A stretch of DNA of 64,000 nucleotides from Pratylenchus scribneri (taxonomy: Eukaryota; Nematoda; Chromadorea; Rhabditida; Pratylenchidae). This document shows positions 25,754-36,002 of this stretch, piece after piece (the first letter of the stretch is position 1; the number at the start of each line of letters is the position of its first letter). Location: positions 992,001 through 1,056,000 of the forward strand of contig JAQSEB010000110.1 of NCBI GenBank assembly GCA_030063045.1, given 5' to 3'. The position numbers were made by a program, and so were the translations under genes. The notes beneath the pieces are model-generated. The model did not search any database. It saw nothing but the letters and a program-made list of their open reading frames with translations, and was not told where the DNA came from.

Positions 25754-26406
25754 CAGGGGTGCCATCTCAAAAACCCAAAAACTCGGCATTCGGGTCTAAA
25801 AACTCGGAAAAAACTCGGCAAAAACTCGGCAAAAATTTTCAAAAACTCGGCAAAAAACTCGGCACTAAGAAATCTTATTAAAATGCAATATAAAAGCTTT
25901 AAAAATATTTATACTTATATTTTTCTTGTGGTTTGACTCATTTGAGCAATTTGGATTGCGAAATAAAGATATCAAACACATTAAAATTGCCCCGCAGAGC
26001 AAAATTTTAACCAAAAATGACTCCGCAAAGGAAATATTTGAACCAGAAAAGACTTAGGAAAGAAAAATTTTAGCAAAAAATGATTGCTGAGAGGAAGAAT
26101 TTTACCCAATAATGGCCGCGCAGCGAAAAATTAGACCAAAAAATGGCCGCGCAGCGAAAAATTAGACCAAAAAATGGCCGCGCAGCGAAAAATTAGACCA
26201 AAAAATGGCCGCGCAGCGAAAAATTAGACCAAAAAATGGCCGCGCAGCGAAAAAAAATTAGCTAAAATTGGAAAACTCGGTAGAAACTCGGCAAAATATG
26301 AAAAACTCGGCAAAAAACTCGGCATTGACAAAAACCCGGCAAAAACTCGGCAGGGTCATCAAAAACTCGGCACGTGCCGAGTTTCCCCGGTATTATGGCA
26401 CCCCTG
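25754..26406. mobile_element. hAT-like non-autonomous element with internal tandem repeats
   Basis: Terminal inverted repeats CAGGGGTGCCA and TGGCACCCCTG are flanked by perfect 8-bp duplications AAGGTATT (25746-25753, 26407-26414). An 8-bp duplication and CA-G-G-type ends are hAT hallmarks. Subterminal regions carry many ACTCGGCAAAA units on both sides. The centre has five tandem 30-bp copies of AAAATGGCCGCGCAGCGAAA plus AATTAGACC (about 26110-26255). There is no transposase; the ORF at 25727-25936 is repeat-encoded. Confidence 0.82.
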
Positions 26407-26540
26407 AAGGTATTAAACAATTTGAACAATTTTGTTAAACTTAATTAAAAATTGATTAAGTCTAAAATAAAAACAATGTCCTCAATAAAGATCGATTAAT
26501 TGAGTATAAGGTTTGGATCATGGACATACCATTATATCAT

Positions 26541-27322
26541 TGGTTATACGACAATTGGGGATCAGCAATTGGGAACGCGACATTTGGGGACGACGATTGG
26601 GGACGACATTTGGGGACGACATTTGGGGACGCGACATTTGGGGATTATTTTTTTTAACAAAGTGTAAAAAATTATTTATTTTATATTCGCAAAAAGAAAT
26701 TTAAAAATATCAATATTCATTAAATGAATTGGAAAATATGATTCCAAAGCGAGAAAGTATTATGGAATCAAAAATTAAGAAAATTTTTAAAAATTCAATC
26801 ACCAATTATCTATGTTATTTTTTGCTAATCTATACTGAAGAGCTCTTAAAACATGAAGAACTTCTTCATCAGTTGGATTATGTCATCAAATGTAGTTATC
26901 AAATTTCGAATTGCTCTGTCATTCTGCCGATAGGTAGGGGTCTAGGACGCAAATTCAGTCCTACTGTATGATCAATTTCATATGCTCTGATCCGGTCTTG
27001 CGCAATTTGTTCCTCACTTTTTCATACTGTCATAACTCTAGAAATTCGATTTTGAACATTTTTAATAAATTAATTGTGTAAAGTATAGATTAGCAAAAAT
27101 AACATAGATAATTGGTGATTGAATTTTTAAAAATTTTCTTAATTTTTGATTCCATAATACTTTCTCTCTTTGGAATCATATTTTCCAATTCATTTAATGA
27201 ATATTGATAGTTTTAAATTTCTTTTTGCTAATATAAAATAAATAATTTTTTACACTTTGTTAAAAAAAATAATCCCCAAATGTCGCGTCCCCAATTGCTG
27301 ATCCCCAATTGTCGTAATACCA
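26541..27322. mobile_element. Long foldback element with GACGACATTTGGGG tandem ends
   Basis: Arms pair about 26541-26840 with 27080-27322. Outer parts read TACGACAATTGGGGATCAGC and, in the left arm only, tandem GACGACATTTGGGG units. Inner parts include TTAACAAAGTGTAAAAAATT, GGAATCAAAAATTAAG and ATCACCAATTATCTATG. The loop of about 240 bp has no gene. TATCAT occurs just outside both ends (26535-26540, 27323-27328), a possible 6-bp target duplication that is too short to name the superfamily. Confidence 0.7.
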
Positions 27323-27504
27323 TATCATTATAATCTTTTTCCTTTTTAAAATCTTTTCGATATTTTTATTACTCTTTTCGATATTTTTAATGTTTTTTCA
27401 ACAAATGAAAATCGGATCGTATTAAAAATATCAACGAATATTTCTTTTTCAAATAATACTCAAAGAAGTGCCAAAAATGAATAAAAGATTAAAAATTAAT
27501 AGAA

Positions 27505-27580
27505 AAATTATTCTCCCATTTTCCCATAATTTTCTCCATTTCTTCTGCTTCTTCTTCTAATCTTGACCACAAATACATCA
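27505..27580. repeat. Short block shared with 44085-44155
   Basis: CCCATTTTCCCATAATTTTC and TTCTAATCTTGACCACAAAT occur in the same order in both places. It may be a repeat fragment or a duplicated remnant. Confidence 0.35.
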
Positions 27581-27803
27581 TGATGAATTTATTTATTATT
27601 TTTAATGATAAATTTCATAATTTCTTCCTCTCGGGCCAATATATTGAAGAAAGGAAAGGCGCATTTCATGGATGAACACAACAATTTTGTCTTCAGCCGA
27701 AAAATAATATAATTCATATTTATTCTGAAATATTAAAAAAATATTATTAAGCTAAGTTGTGAATTTCTCTATCACTAAATGAAAGTTGCATGCATTTCAA
27801 ATC

Positions 27804-28166
27804 CGTATTATGCCTTTTGCGGACCCGCCAATTGCGGACGAAACGGTTGGTGCCGCTGGCGGTAAAGCTGATGTGGAAATGTTTATGGCATTTTATTAGT
27901 CATAAAATTAGCTATAAAATAAAATCAAGAGCTTTGGCCAATGTTGAATATTCATCGAGTTATAGCCAAAAAAACATTGGTTTAATTCAAATTATGATTT
28001 TGTGCCGTTTTTGGCCATAACTCGATGAATACTCAACATTGGCCAACCAAAGCTTTTGATTTTATTTTATAGCTAATTTTATGCCTAATAAAATGCCATA
28101 AACAATGCCATATCAACTTTACCGCCAGCGGCTCCAAACCGTTTCGTCCACAAAAGGCGGCTAGCC
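27804..28166. mobile_element. Foldback element, 363 bp, 8-bp flanking duplication
   Basis: Perfect TTCAAATC direct repeats flank it (27796-27803, 28167-28174). The arms contain GCCTTTTGCGGAC / GTCCACAAAAGGC, GACGAAACGGTT / AACCGTTTCGTC, GCCGCTGGCGGTAAAG, and TTGGCCAATGTTGA with TTCATCGAG inverted near the centre (27940-28035). No coding capacity. The superfamily is not certain; the outermost 8-10 bp of the ends are imperfectly inverted. Confidence 0.7.
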
Positions 28167-28174
28167 TTCAAATC

Positions 28175-28444
28175 AATTTTTCAAGTGGATATTAATTAAA
28201 AAGCGAGCAAATTTTAACCACTATTAGCTAATTAATTTAGAAATGAATTGATTAGAGAGAAAGGATTATTGGGTTTGAATTAAAGTGAAGAAAGTTATGA
28301 CCAAAAAAATAAAAATAGACCAAAATCTGGCAATTTTTGTTTTTTGGCCAGGATTTTCTAGACAATTATTATTTGATAATTTTGGTATTAAAATGATATA
28401 ATTTAAAAGCTTAATCCAATGGTATGCAAATTTTATTATTTTAT
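28175..28444. other. Spacer, nothing recognised
   Basis: Non-coding sequence downstream of the small secreted-protein gene, holding its 3' end. Confidence 0.3.
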
Positions 28445-28882
28445 CTAGAAAGATTGATGAGATATTCTGTAATGCGCAAAATTCGGATTGCCTAAATTTC
28501 CATTCAATTTTACCTTTACAACTTTTCCAGTCTTCTTTTCCACCACATCAAAGGATAAATCAGCGGATATGGTGGATCCGGCTTTGTTCGATCCTCGCTG
28601 TACAAATTTTGTGCCATCACTGAATTCGAATGTGCAATATGTTTTTTGTTTGCGGCCAAATTTCCCTGTTGTTTTTGGGTCAGAGCATAGTCCATTTTGT
28701 ATTCCACTTAATGTTTTCAATTTGACATTACGAATGTTGAAGGCATTTTCGTCATTTCTGAATTCCTCGAAGGCATTCACATAATCAAAATTCACATTAA
28801 TTTGAATGGTGGCCAAAATGATGGGAAAATTGACAATAGAAGAAAAGAATATCGTGGCAGAAATTGCAAATAATTTAGTCAT
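28445..28882 (-). CDS. Small secreted protein, intronless, 145 residues
   Basis: The ATG at 28882 begins a hydrophobic leader (ATIFFSSIVNFPIILATI). The mature part is polar and rich in Asn, Lys and Phe (VNAFEEFRNDENAFNIRNVK), with two cysteines (LCSDPK, TYCTFEFSDG) that could form one disulphide, then FVQRGSNKAGSTISADLSFD and a basic KTGKVVKVKLNG stretch. It may be a compact beta-rich fold. No family recognised; small secreted proteins of this kind are common among nematode excretory proteins, but no function is claimed. The opposite strand also has an open frame (28488-28784), taken as a shadow because only the minus frame has a leader. Confidence 0.6.
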   Translation of the reverse strand: MTKLFAISATIFFSSIVNFPIILATIQINVNFDYVNAFEEFRNDENAFNIRNVKLKTLSGIQNGLCSDPKTTGKFGRKQKTYCTFEFSDGTKFVQRGSNKAGSTISADLSFDVVEKKTGKVVKVKLNGNLGNPNFAHYRISHQSF

Positions 28883-29209
28883 TTTTTTTACCTCTGATTT
28901 AAAATATATTTAAAATTATGGAAGGAAATTTAATTTGTTTTTATTAAAAGCAAAATTATGAAAATTTATTTGAGACGAGAAAAAATGGGATTGGAAAAAT
29001 ATTTCTATAGACATAAAATTTCCTATAAAATTGTATTCAAAAGCTTGATTTTTATTTTAATTTTAAATCAGAAACCGTTAGTTGATATTGGTAAGGAATT
29101 TGTATCCGTTGGATCCCTTAAATAGGAAAAAGTTAAGGAAAAATGAAGAGTCCCACCTATCGGTGATAAAGTTGGGTTAGAGGTACAGAATACAGATGTC
29201 ATTTTGTCC
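28883..29209. other. Upstream region of the secreted-protein gene
   Basis: AT-rich, no element recognised. Confidence 0.3.
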
Positions 29210-29211
29210 TA

Positions 29212-29511
29212 GGCCATGTGTATACTTTTTATTTGACAAACTTTTTTTTCTCTCACTTCTCTCTTACTCGCGTGTGTGTCTGCCCTCTCTCAAAAGTTTG
29301 TCAAACTTTTTGGGAGACCCTTCAAACTTTTCTAGAGAAAAAGCGTACATTTTAACACATCTCTCACTCCCAGCTATTTTCTATGTCTCACCACAGCGTC
29401 AAATAAAAAAGTTTGACAAACTTTTTGTGAGAGAGGGAGACCCAACACAAGCGAGCATAAGAGAAGTTAGACGAAAAAAAGTTTGTCAAATAAAAAGTAT
29501 ACACATGGCCC
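29212..29511. mobile_element. Tc1/mariner-type miniature inverted-repeat element, 300 bp
   Basis: The ends GGCCATGTGTATACTTTTTA and TAAAAAGTATACACATGGCC are inverted for about 38 bp (including TTTGACAAACTTTTTT) and flanked by TA (29210-29211, 29512-29513). The interior repeats the AAGTTTGTCAAACTTTTT palindrome. TA insertion plus short TIRs fits a Tc1/mariner-derived MITE. No transposase. Confidence 0.65.
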
Positions 29512-29513
29512 TA

Positions 29514-30755
29514 TCCTATCTCTGAACGACCATAACCATAATTCTGATAAAACGTAGGGCTGACCAGAGTTTGCCTATTTAATAAAGGGACTAGCGTATA
29601 TCCATAAATTCTCATTGTTTTAATTCAAACTACTTTTTTGGCCATAACTGGATAAATATCGAGAATTTATAAGCACTTATATGCCCAATAAATGTCAATA
29701 TAAATTAATTTAGCAGCTTTATTACTGCCATCGACATTAAACTTTTTATATATAAAAGCTTTAAGCAAATAGAAAAAGAAATTAATTTATGGCAATTATT
29801 TAGTCAACTTTTATAAAGAATTTTCGTCAATTCCAATTGGGAAGCCAAAAATTGCATCAGTGGAAATTTATTAATAAATTTGGATGACGTTTTGGATATT
29901 TTAGGACCATAAAATGAGAGTTTAAAAATCCAAAAATGAAGCAATGATTTTCGTTTATTTATTCATCTGCTTTTTAAATTTTTAATTGAAGATTAAAAAA
30001 TTAAATGGAATTTGGGTAGATTTGTGAAAATTTTTAAATCCAAGAGGACAATTTAAAAATTTGTCATTTATAAAATTATTTTTTTAATTATGATGCTTTA
30101 TCATTTCGGCTAACAATTTAATTTATTTTTTCACATTTTTTATAAAAATAATTAATATGGCATTGGCAATTTATGAAACAAAAAGGCATCAGTTCATTTC
30201 TATATTGTTATTTTACGATATTTTTAAGCCTCTGAAAACATTCCAGAGACAGTCTCCAAAAATTTAGTCCTTAACACAGGTTTCCCTGGCCAAGAACTGC
30301 CTTATTTTCAAGGGATTTAAAGAGATTTTTTTAAAAAAGCAGGAATTTGATGAGTGAAAGGGGGCAAATTGTAGATGCGTTGGATGAGAACAAAGAGGCC
30401 CCAATTTCCCCACTCTTCCCAAACAAATAAGCAGTCAAATTCTTCACATTCCCAGCACACTGCCTTCATTCTCTTTTCATTTCTTTTTATAGGTTTATCT
30501 AGCAATGTCTCGCTAATTTTCGCTTCTCTACCTTTACCTTCCCCGTCCTTCCTAAAACTCCGGTGTGGGTCTGTTCAGCGTCGGACGTTTCAGCGTCAGC
30601 GACTTTGACGAGTCATAACTCCGCAAAGAAGAAACCATTTGAGATAATCTTGGTATCATTGAATATTCCGATTGCTGAAAAACGAGGATAATCTGATGAA
30701 GGTTTTTTTTTTAAATATGTTACTTAAATTTCGGAAATTGGCTAATTCCAAATTG
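29514..30755. other. Intergenic, no supported gene
   Basis: Contains GCCATAACTGGATAAATATC (29641-29660), resembling the palindromic word in the 27.8-kb element. The frames at 30317-30608 have no motif or splice support. Confidence 0.3.
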
Positions 30756-30759
30756 GCCA

Positions 30760-31262
30760 GTCTACCCGGCAAATCTTAGAAATCTCGATTTTAGGCAATG
30801 CAGAAATTAGAGAATATATTCAATTGACTCAGGATGCTCTATTAGTCTATGAAATTTGAATTTCAGACCGTTATTAAAGTTATTTTAACGCTTGGACAAA
30901 AGTTAGTAAACCAAAACCGGTTTGGATTTAAAATAACGGTTCAGTTTTTCTAAACAAACTCGAATCAAGTTGAATTTTAATTTCATTGACTAAATCGACA
31001 ATGCCGAGTCGAAAGGGCCTATTCTTAACTCTTTATGAAGATGAAGTCAAGAAGCCGCATAAGCTAGTAAACCAAAACTGGTTTGGATTTAAAATAACGG
31101 TTCAAATTATCTAAACAAACTCAAATCGACTTTAAATTGAAGTTTCATTGATTATATCCAAGCTCTAAACTCATTCTTGAGTCTCTGTGGAAGTCAAGAA
31201 GCCGAGATTTCCAAAATTGGCCCAGTAAAGGCCCTCCCCAATTCCAGAACTAGGCGATTTCC
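30760..31262. repeat. Diverged interspersed repeat with an internal duplication
   Basis: Related to 5570-5955. Inside it, about 30890-31010 is repeated at about 31060-31180 (AGTAAACCAAAAC, GGTTTGGATTTAAAATAACG, GGTTCA, TCTAAACAAACTC). Class unknown. Confidence 0.5.
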
Positions 31263-31399
31263 GAAATTAGCCGCCACATATTGATGTTAAACTAAATATA
31301 TTTCTTGAAAAGTAGTAAATTATTGGTTTTTACATTTTCAAATTAAATCTTGATCAGAATTTTTCTCTGGATTTTATTGACTATTTTTCTAATTTACAG

Positions 31400-34300
31400 C
31401 CAAACAGTTTGTACATTGACCAAATCAACAATGTCATGGAAGATAAAATTGGATTCAAACATTTGGGCTCATTAAAATTGGACTCAATTCTCCCGCACAA
31501 TGGGCCAATTGAGGATGAAGATTTCGAGAAATGGCTGGACATGCTCATCTATGCTGTGAGTTTTATTCATTTTTTGATTTTAATTGTTTAGTTTATAAAA
31601 TCAAATTTAATTTAAATTTTAAGAACTTTATTGAATAAAAAAAACATTTTTTAGGGCGAAGAATTGCCAGAAACCAAGAAACTTTTGGTGAGGAAAAAGA
31701 AGCTTAACCGGCAACTACTGCAAAGAAAAAGAAGCATCCATTCCAAACCACAAAATTTCTCCAACGAAATGTTTGACAAAAAACCACCTCCACCGATGAT
31801 GCCAGCCTACATTGACATTTCACCAATTATTCTGCAATTTTACCATTGCAACCGATTGCTCAAATTTCCTCCTTCTGATTTTGGTGACATTGTGACTGGA
31901 CTTTGCATCCAAGTGGACACTACACAAATTGTAATTTGCAATTTTAAATGAATAATTATTATTAAATAAAAATGTTTGGAAAAAAAACAAAAAAATGTTT
32001 GGGAAAACAAAACAAAAAATGTTTAGGAAAACAAAAACCAAAAAATGTTTAGAAAAACAAAACAAAAAATGTTTGGGAAAATAAAAACAAAAAATGTTTA
32101 GGAAAACAAAACAAAAAATGTTTAGAAAAACAAAACAAAAAATGTTTGGGAACAATAAAACAAAATGTTTGGGAAAACAAAAACAAATCTATAAAATATA
32201 CTAAAAAATATATTAATAGTAATATATGGCACATTAATTTAACTTATTAATGATTAATTTTCATTTTTTTCCAGAGCCATTCAATGAAATTGCCACCATC
32301 AGTGAATTATTTTGTAATCCAAAAGAAATGAATTTTTTATTTTCAAATCTTTTTTTCCAGCCCAAATATTTGCTCATTCCAATCTCATATGTCACCTTTG
32401 ATGAGCCAAACCCATATGAACTTTTGATGAATCCTTATCTGAGCAATGTTCTCACAAAAACAATGAATGAAAATGATGGGAATGTGCTTTGTTCCTCCCA
32501 ACTTCTGCAACAAAAAATTCGAATGCCATCGCCAATAAACGAGCAATTGATTCAAAATAGCTTGGCCTTTTGGACATTTAATGTAAGTATTGTATTTTTT
32601 TTTTACATTCAGCTTATTATTAGACTTTTTGTTGATTCGAGAATTGGTAATTCATTCCAAATTATAATGATAAAAGATTTATTAAGCTAAGATCGGATTT
32701 AGTTTTAAAACAAGCGTTTAATTTGTGCTTAATTAAAGTTCAAACAAAATTGACTTCGAATGTGCTTACTTTTAACGGATTGGTCTATTTTTTTTGCCTT
32801 TTATTATAACTAGAGATCGACAAGGTGACCGATCGATATATCGGACCGATATATCGAAAAAATATCGGAAAATCCCCAAAAAAGTTCGATCGATATATCG
32901 AACCCGATATATCGATAATTATCGATACGATATATCGGAAAATATCGGTCGATATATCGTATCGGTCCGATCTCTAATTATAACTCATCTAGGGCTCAAC
33001 GACATTTTGATGATTTTTATATCAAATTGAGCAAACTATTGGCTATCTAATTTTATAAATTTATTTAAATTGCTCCAGAAATGTTGGAATTATGTTCAAA
33101 AACCACAATAAATTTTTGCTAATTTTTATTAAATTTTTAAATTGTTTTTAAGCTTAAATTCCAATAATTTTAAACCAATATAGGTAAATTTATGTTAATA
33201 GGTAATCTAGCCAACAATCTGCTATTTATTACTATTATAAGAAATTAAAATTGATGCACTTTCTTGTGATGAGAGAGAGAGCATCTTCTCGTTAATTAAC
33301 ACACTCGTCTAATGCCAGTTGCATAAAAAATAAACCGAAAATTGGCCTAAAAGAGATTAGTTACTTTTGGGGTTTTTTTAAATATTTTCTTTAACAAAGA
33401 AATTTTATTTCTTTAAATTTATAGAACATTCCTATGCCGACATCAGAACAAATTCAACGGAAAGCAGCGCAACTTCGGGATGCATTGATGCTCAACTATA
33501 ATGTTAAAATTCCGGCCAAGACCAAGGGGAAATATAGCATAATATTGCCGGTGAGTTCTCCTTTATCAATAATTAGGATCGGTCAAAATTTTAATTTTAG
33601 CTAGATGGATTCAAGAAAAGATTATGTTGAATTAATAATCCAAATTAGGAGTGAAAAATTTTGAATAATAGGTAAAAAATATATGCTGGTTTATGATTTA
33701 TTTGAATTTTATGAATTACGACTAAATTTAAATAAAATTTGACAGTTAATTGGGTAGTATTTAATTTGGCAAAAAAAAAACATTGAAAATGGTTGTTTGT
33801 TTTAGACCTCCAAAATCTTATTTATATCCACTCGATTGTTAGTTTGCATGGTTGGGCAAAATTAAAGGGTATCATTTGAACTTTCTTGCGTTTTTTTGGT
33901 TCAAAACTAAATTAGAATTGTTAAATAAATCTAAGCAAATCATTTTCAATCAATGGATGATGGATCTATAAAACATTGAATCGCTATAAATTATTACAAT
34001 CTTTTAGACATTATAAGTATTTCCAATTTTAAATATTTAAAAGTTAAATTTCATGCCATTAATTTTGTAGATTGGACTACCTCCACTGCTCCGCCAAAAC
34101 AATCAAAATCAACCGACAAATAGCAATAATGATGCGAAAATGGACCTTCCAAAAGGATTTGAAGGCAAATGGAATTTATGCGAGACTGGAAATGGACGTT
34201 ATTTGTGGGAATGGATCACCGAGAAAATGACGAAAAATAGGGAAAAGAAATCCAAGAAACAACGAAATAAACAACAGAAGAAAGCAAACAATGTTCAAAA

Positions 34301-34466
34301 AGGTCAGCCGGAGGAGAAAAAGAATAAGCTCAGCCGCAGAATCACAAAACAGCAGCAAGCTAATAAGAATAAAATGGCAAAAGTGATGAAAAATGAGAAA
34401 AATAATCGGGGCGAGAATGCAGCGAACATCCCCAAACTGGCTGAAATCAAATTTGGACCGATTTAA
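31400..34466 (+). CDS. Unrecognised multi-exon protein with basic C-terminus
   Basis: Exons in phase: 31400-31555, 31655-31930, 32275-32313, 32361-32582, 33425-33550, 34071-34466, at least 404 residues. The 31400 exon follows a TTTACAG acceptor, so either a 5' exon is missing or this is a trans-splice site with the start at the ATG at 31436. Visible: LGSLKLDSILPHNGPIEDED, an RKKKLNRQLLQRKRS basic patch, PPPPMMPAYIDISPIILQFY, YLLIPISYVTFDEPNPYELL, and a strongly Lys/Gln/Asn-rich tail (KNREKKSKKQRNKQQKKANN), possibly nucleic-acid binding or nuclear/nucleolar targeting. No known family recognised. The 47-bp intron at 32314-32360 is needed: reading through puts the flanking exons out of register. 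The second intron carries a minisatellite. Confidence 0.6.
31970..32188. repeat. Intronic minisatellite, about 24-25 bp unit
   Basis: About nine copies of AAAAAATGTTTGGGAAAAC plus AAAAC, varying at TTTGGG/TTTAGG/TTTAGA. It lies within the intron between 31930 and 32275. Minus-strand frames across it are artefacts. Confidence 0.75.
32811..32976. mobile_element. Tiny hAT-like element made of CGATATATCG palindromes
   Basis: Ends TAGAGATCGACA and GGTCCGATCTCTA are inverted and flanked by perfect 8-bp duplications ATTATAAC (32803-32810, 32977-32984). The 166-bp interior is almost wholly GATATATCGG / CGATATATCG words in both directions. It lies in an intron (32583-33424). Non-autonomous. Confidence 0.78.
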
Positions 34467-35030
34467 CAAAGAATGGAAGAATAATTGGAAGCATAAAATT
34501 TCAAAAAAAAAATGAATATGCTGTTTTGAGATTATATTAAAAAATTTTGACTATTGTTAATTTTTTCAAGTTTATAAATGTTGTCAGGCAAAATTTGAAA
34601 AAATTAAATCATTCTAGAGATACAGAATAGGATTAGAAATTTTTTCGAAAAAATTTCGACTTTTTGGAATTACAATTTCACTAAAATCTAATCAATAATA
34701 TTTAAAATATTTTTTAAACTTATAAAATTATATCGATTCTAGGCAGATTCAAATAAATTTCAATTTATTAATTTCTAATTTTCAAAATTTAATATTTGTT
34801 CAACTGAACATGGAACAATCGGAATATTTGAATTTCAGGATTTTTTGACTTTATTTCTTCATGATATAGCACAATTTACATAGCCGGCAGGCCATCTATA
34901 AAATTTATTCACATTTTTTTATAATTTTCGTCTTTTTCCAATTTTATTGACTTCCATTTGAAATTTTGAAATTTTTACCAAATATTTAAAATTAAAATAA
35001 TAAATTTAAATTAAAATATATTTTAAGTTA
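34467..35030. other. Intergenic spacer, nothing recognised
   Basis: AT-rich sequence downstream of the 31-kb gene. No frame, repeat or RNA gene seen. Confidence 0.3.
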
Positions 35031-35673
35031 ATGTATTGCCTCTATTCAGCCATTTTTCTTCTATTCGTTTCATTTTCTTTAATTTTAAAAAATGTTGGCG
35101 GTTGTCCTCGTAAGTGATATTGAAAGAAATTAAAAAATAAGAATTTTTTAAATTGTTCAAAAAATATTTGTTTTATAAAAATTTCTACAAAAAATTCAAT
35201 TTAATAAAGAATTAGGCATCCATTTTTTCTAATTTGCCAAGATTTGCCACGTATGAATAATCACCTTTATAAATTTGGTATTTACTTAACAAAATGGACA
35301 ATTATGATATAAAACAAAGATCATTATTATTTTATGTTTAACAGCAAAATTTATCCCCAGAAGAGAGATGTTAGCAATTTAAAAAGCCATAATTCAGACA
35401 TGGACCTTAAAAATGCATATTTTTTCATGGAAATTTTTGGAATAATTAAGTGATTTTTTTTTTGAGAAATAGACTTCTATTATATTTTAAAAATTAAAAA
35501 TGTTTTTTATCATAGCCTGTCTTTTTTATGCATGCCCCGAAGACTTTGGAACATGCTCAAAAGAAGGATGCTGTAAGCGAAATGCATTGATATTATTTGA
35601 TAAATATTTAAAATTAAAAATTTTAATACGGAAAAATAAATCTCATAAAATATTAAATTTATCTGAATATTAA
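35031..35673 (+). CDS. Candidate small cysteine-rich secreted peptide, two exons
   Basis: Exon 1 (35031-35109) encodes MYCLYSAIFLLFVSFSLILK, a clear signal peptide, then NVGGCP and a GTAAGT donor in phase 1. Exon 2 (from 35516, after CATAG) continues in phase with PCLFYACPEDFGTCSKEGCC. Six cysteines in about 24 residues suggest a disulphide-rich mature peptide. After CC the frame runs on as a Lys/Leu-rich tail to TAA at 35673; alternatively a GTAAGC donor inside the CC-K codons leads to a further exon not identified. Family not recognised and no activity is claimed. Support is signal peptide plus in-phase splice sites only. Confidence 0.4.
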
Positions 35674-36002
35674 GTTGCTTTTAAAATTATATTTTGTACA
35701 GAAAAAATCAAGCATTCACACTATTTAATTGAAAATGAAATAAATAAAATAAAAAAATAAATACAAATTAAATAAGGAAAAATTCATAATGTTTTCAATA
35801 CATATTTATTGTTAGCTAACCACAAAAATTCTAATTTTTATAAATATATAACTTGAAATTTTTATTTTGATTATTAAATATATTCCTTTATATAAAATTT
35901 GACTATAATTTGTGTTATATATTTTTTAATTCTCTCTTCTTCTTTCCATTCCGTGGACCTTTTTTTCATTTATCAAAATTCCTTCGCCCACATCTTCATT
36001 CT
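35674..36002. other. Spacer between convergent gene ends
   Basis: AT-rich 3' flank shared by the 35-kb peptide candidate and SURF4. Confidence 0.3.

Noticed and set aside
32794..33030. 78-codon frame rich in Arg/Tyr/Ile
   Set aside because: It translates the CGATATATCG palindromes of the hAT-like element.
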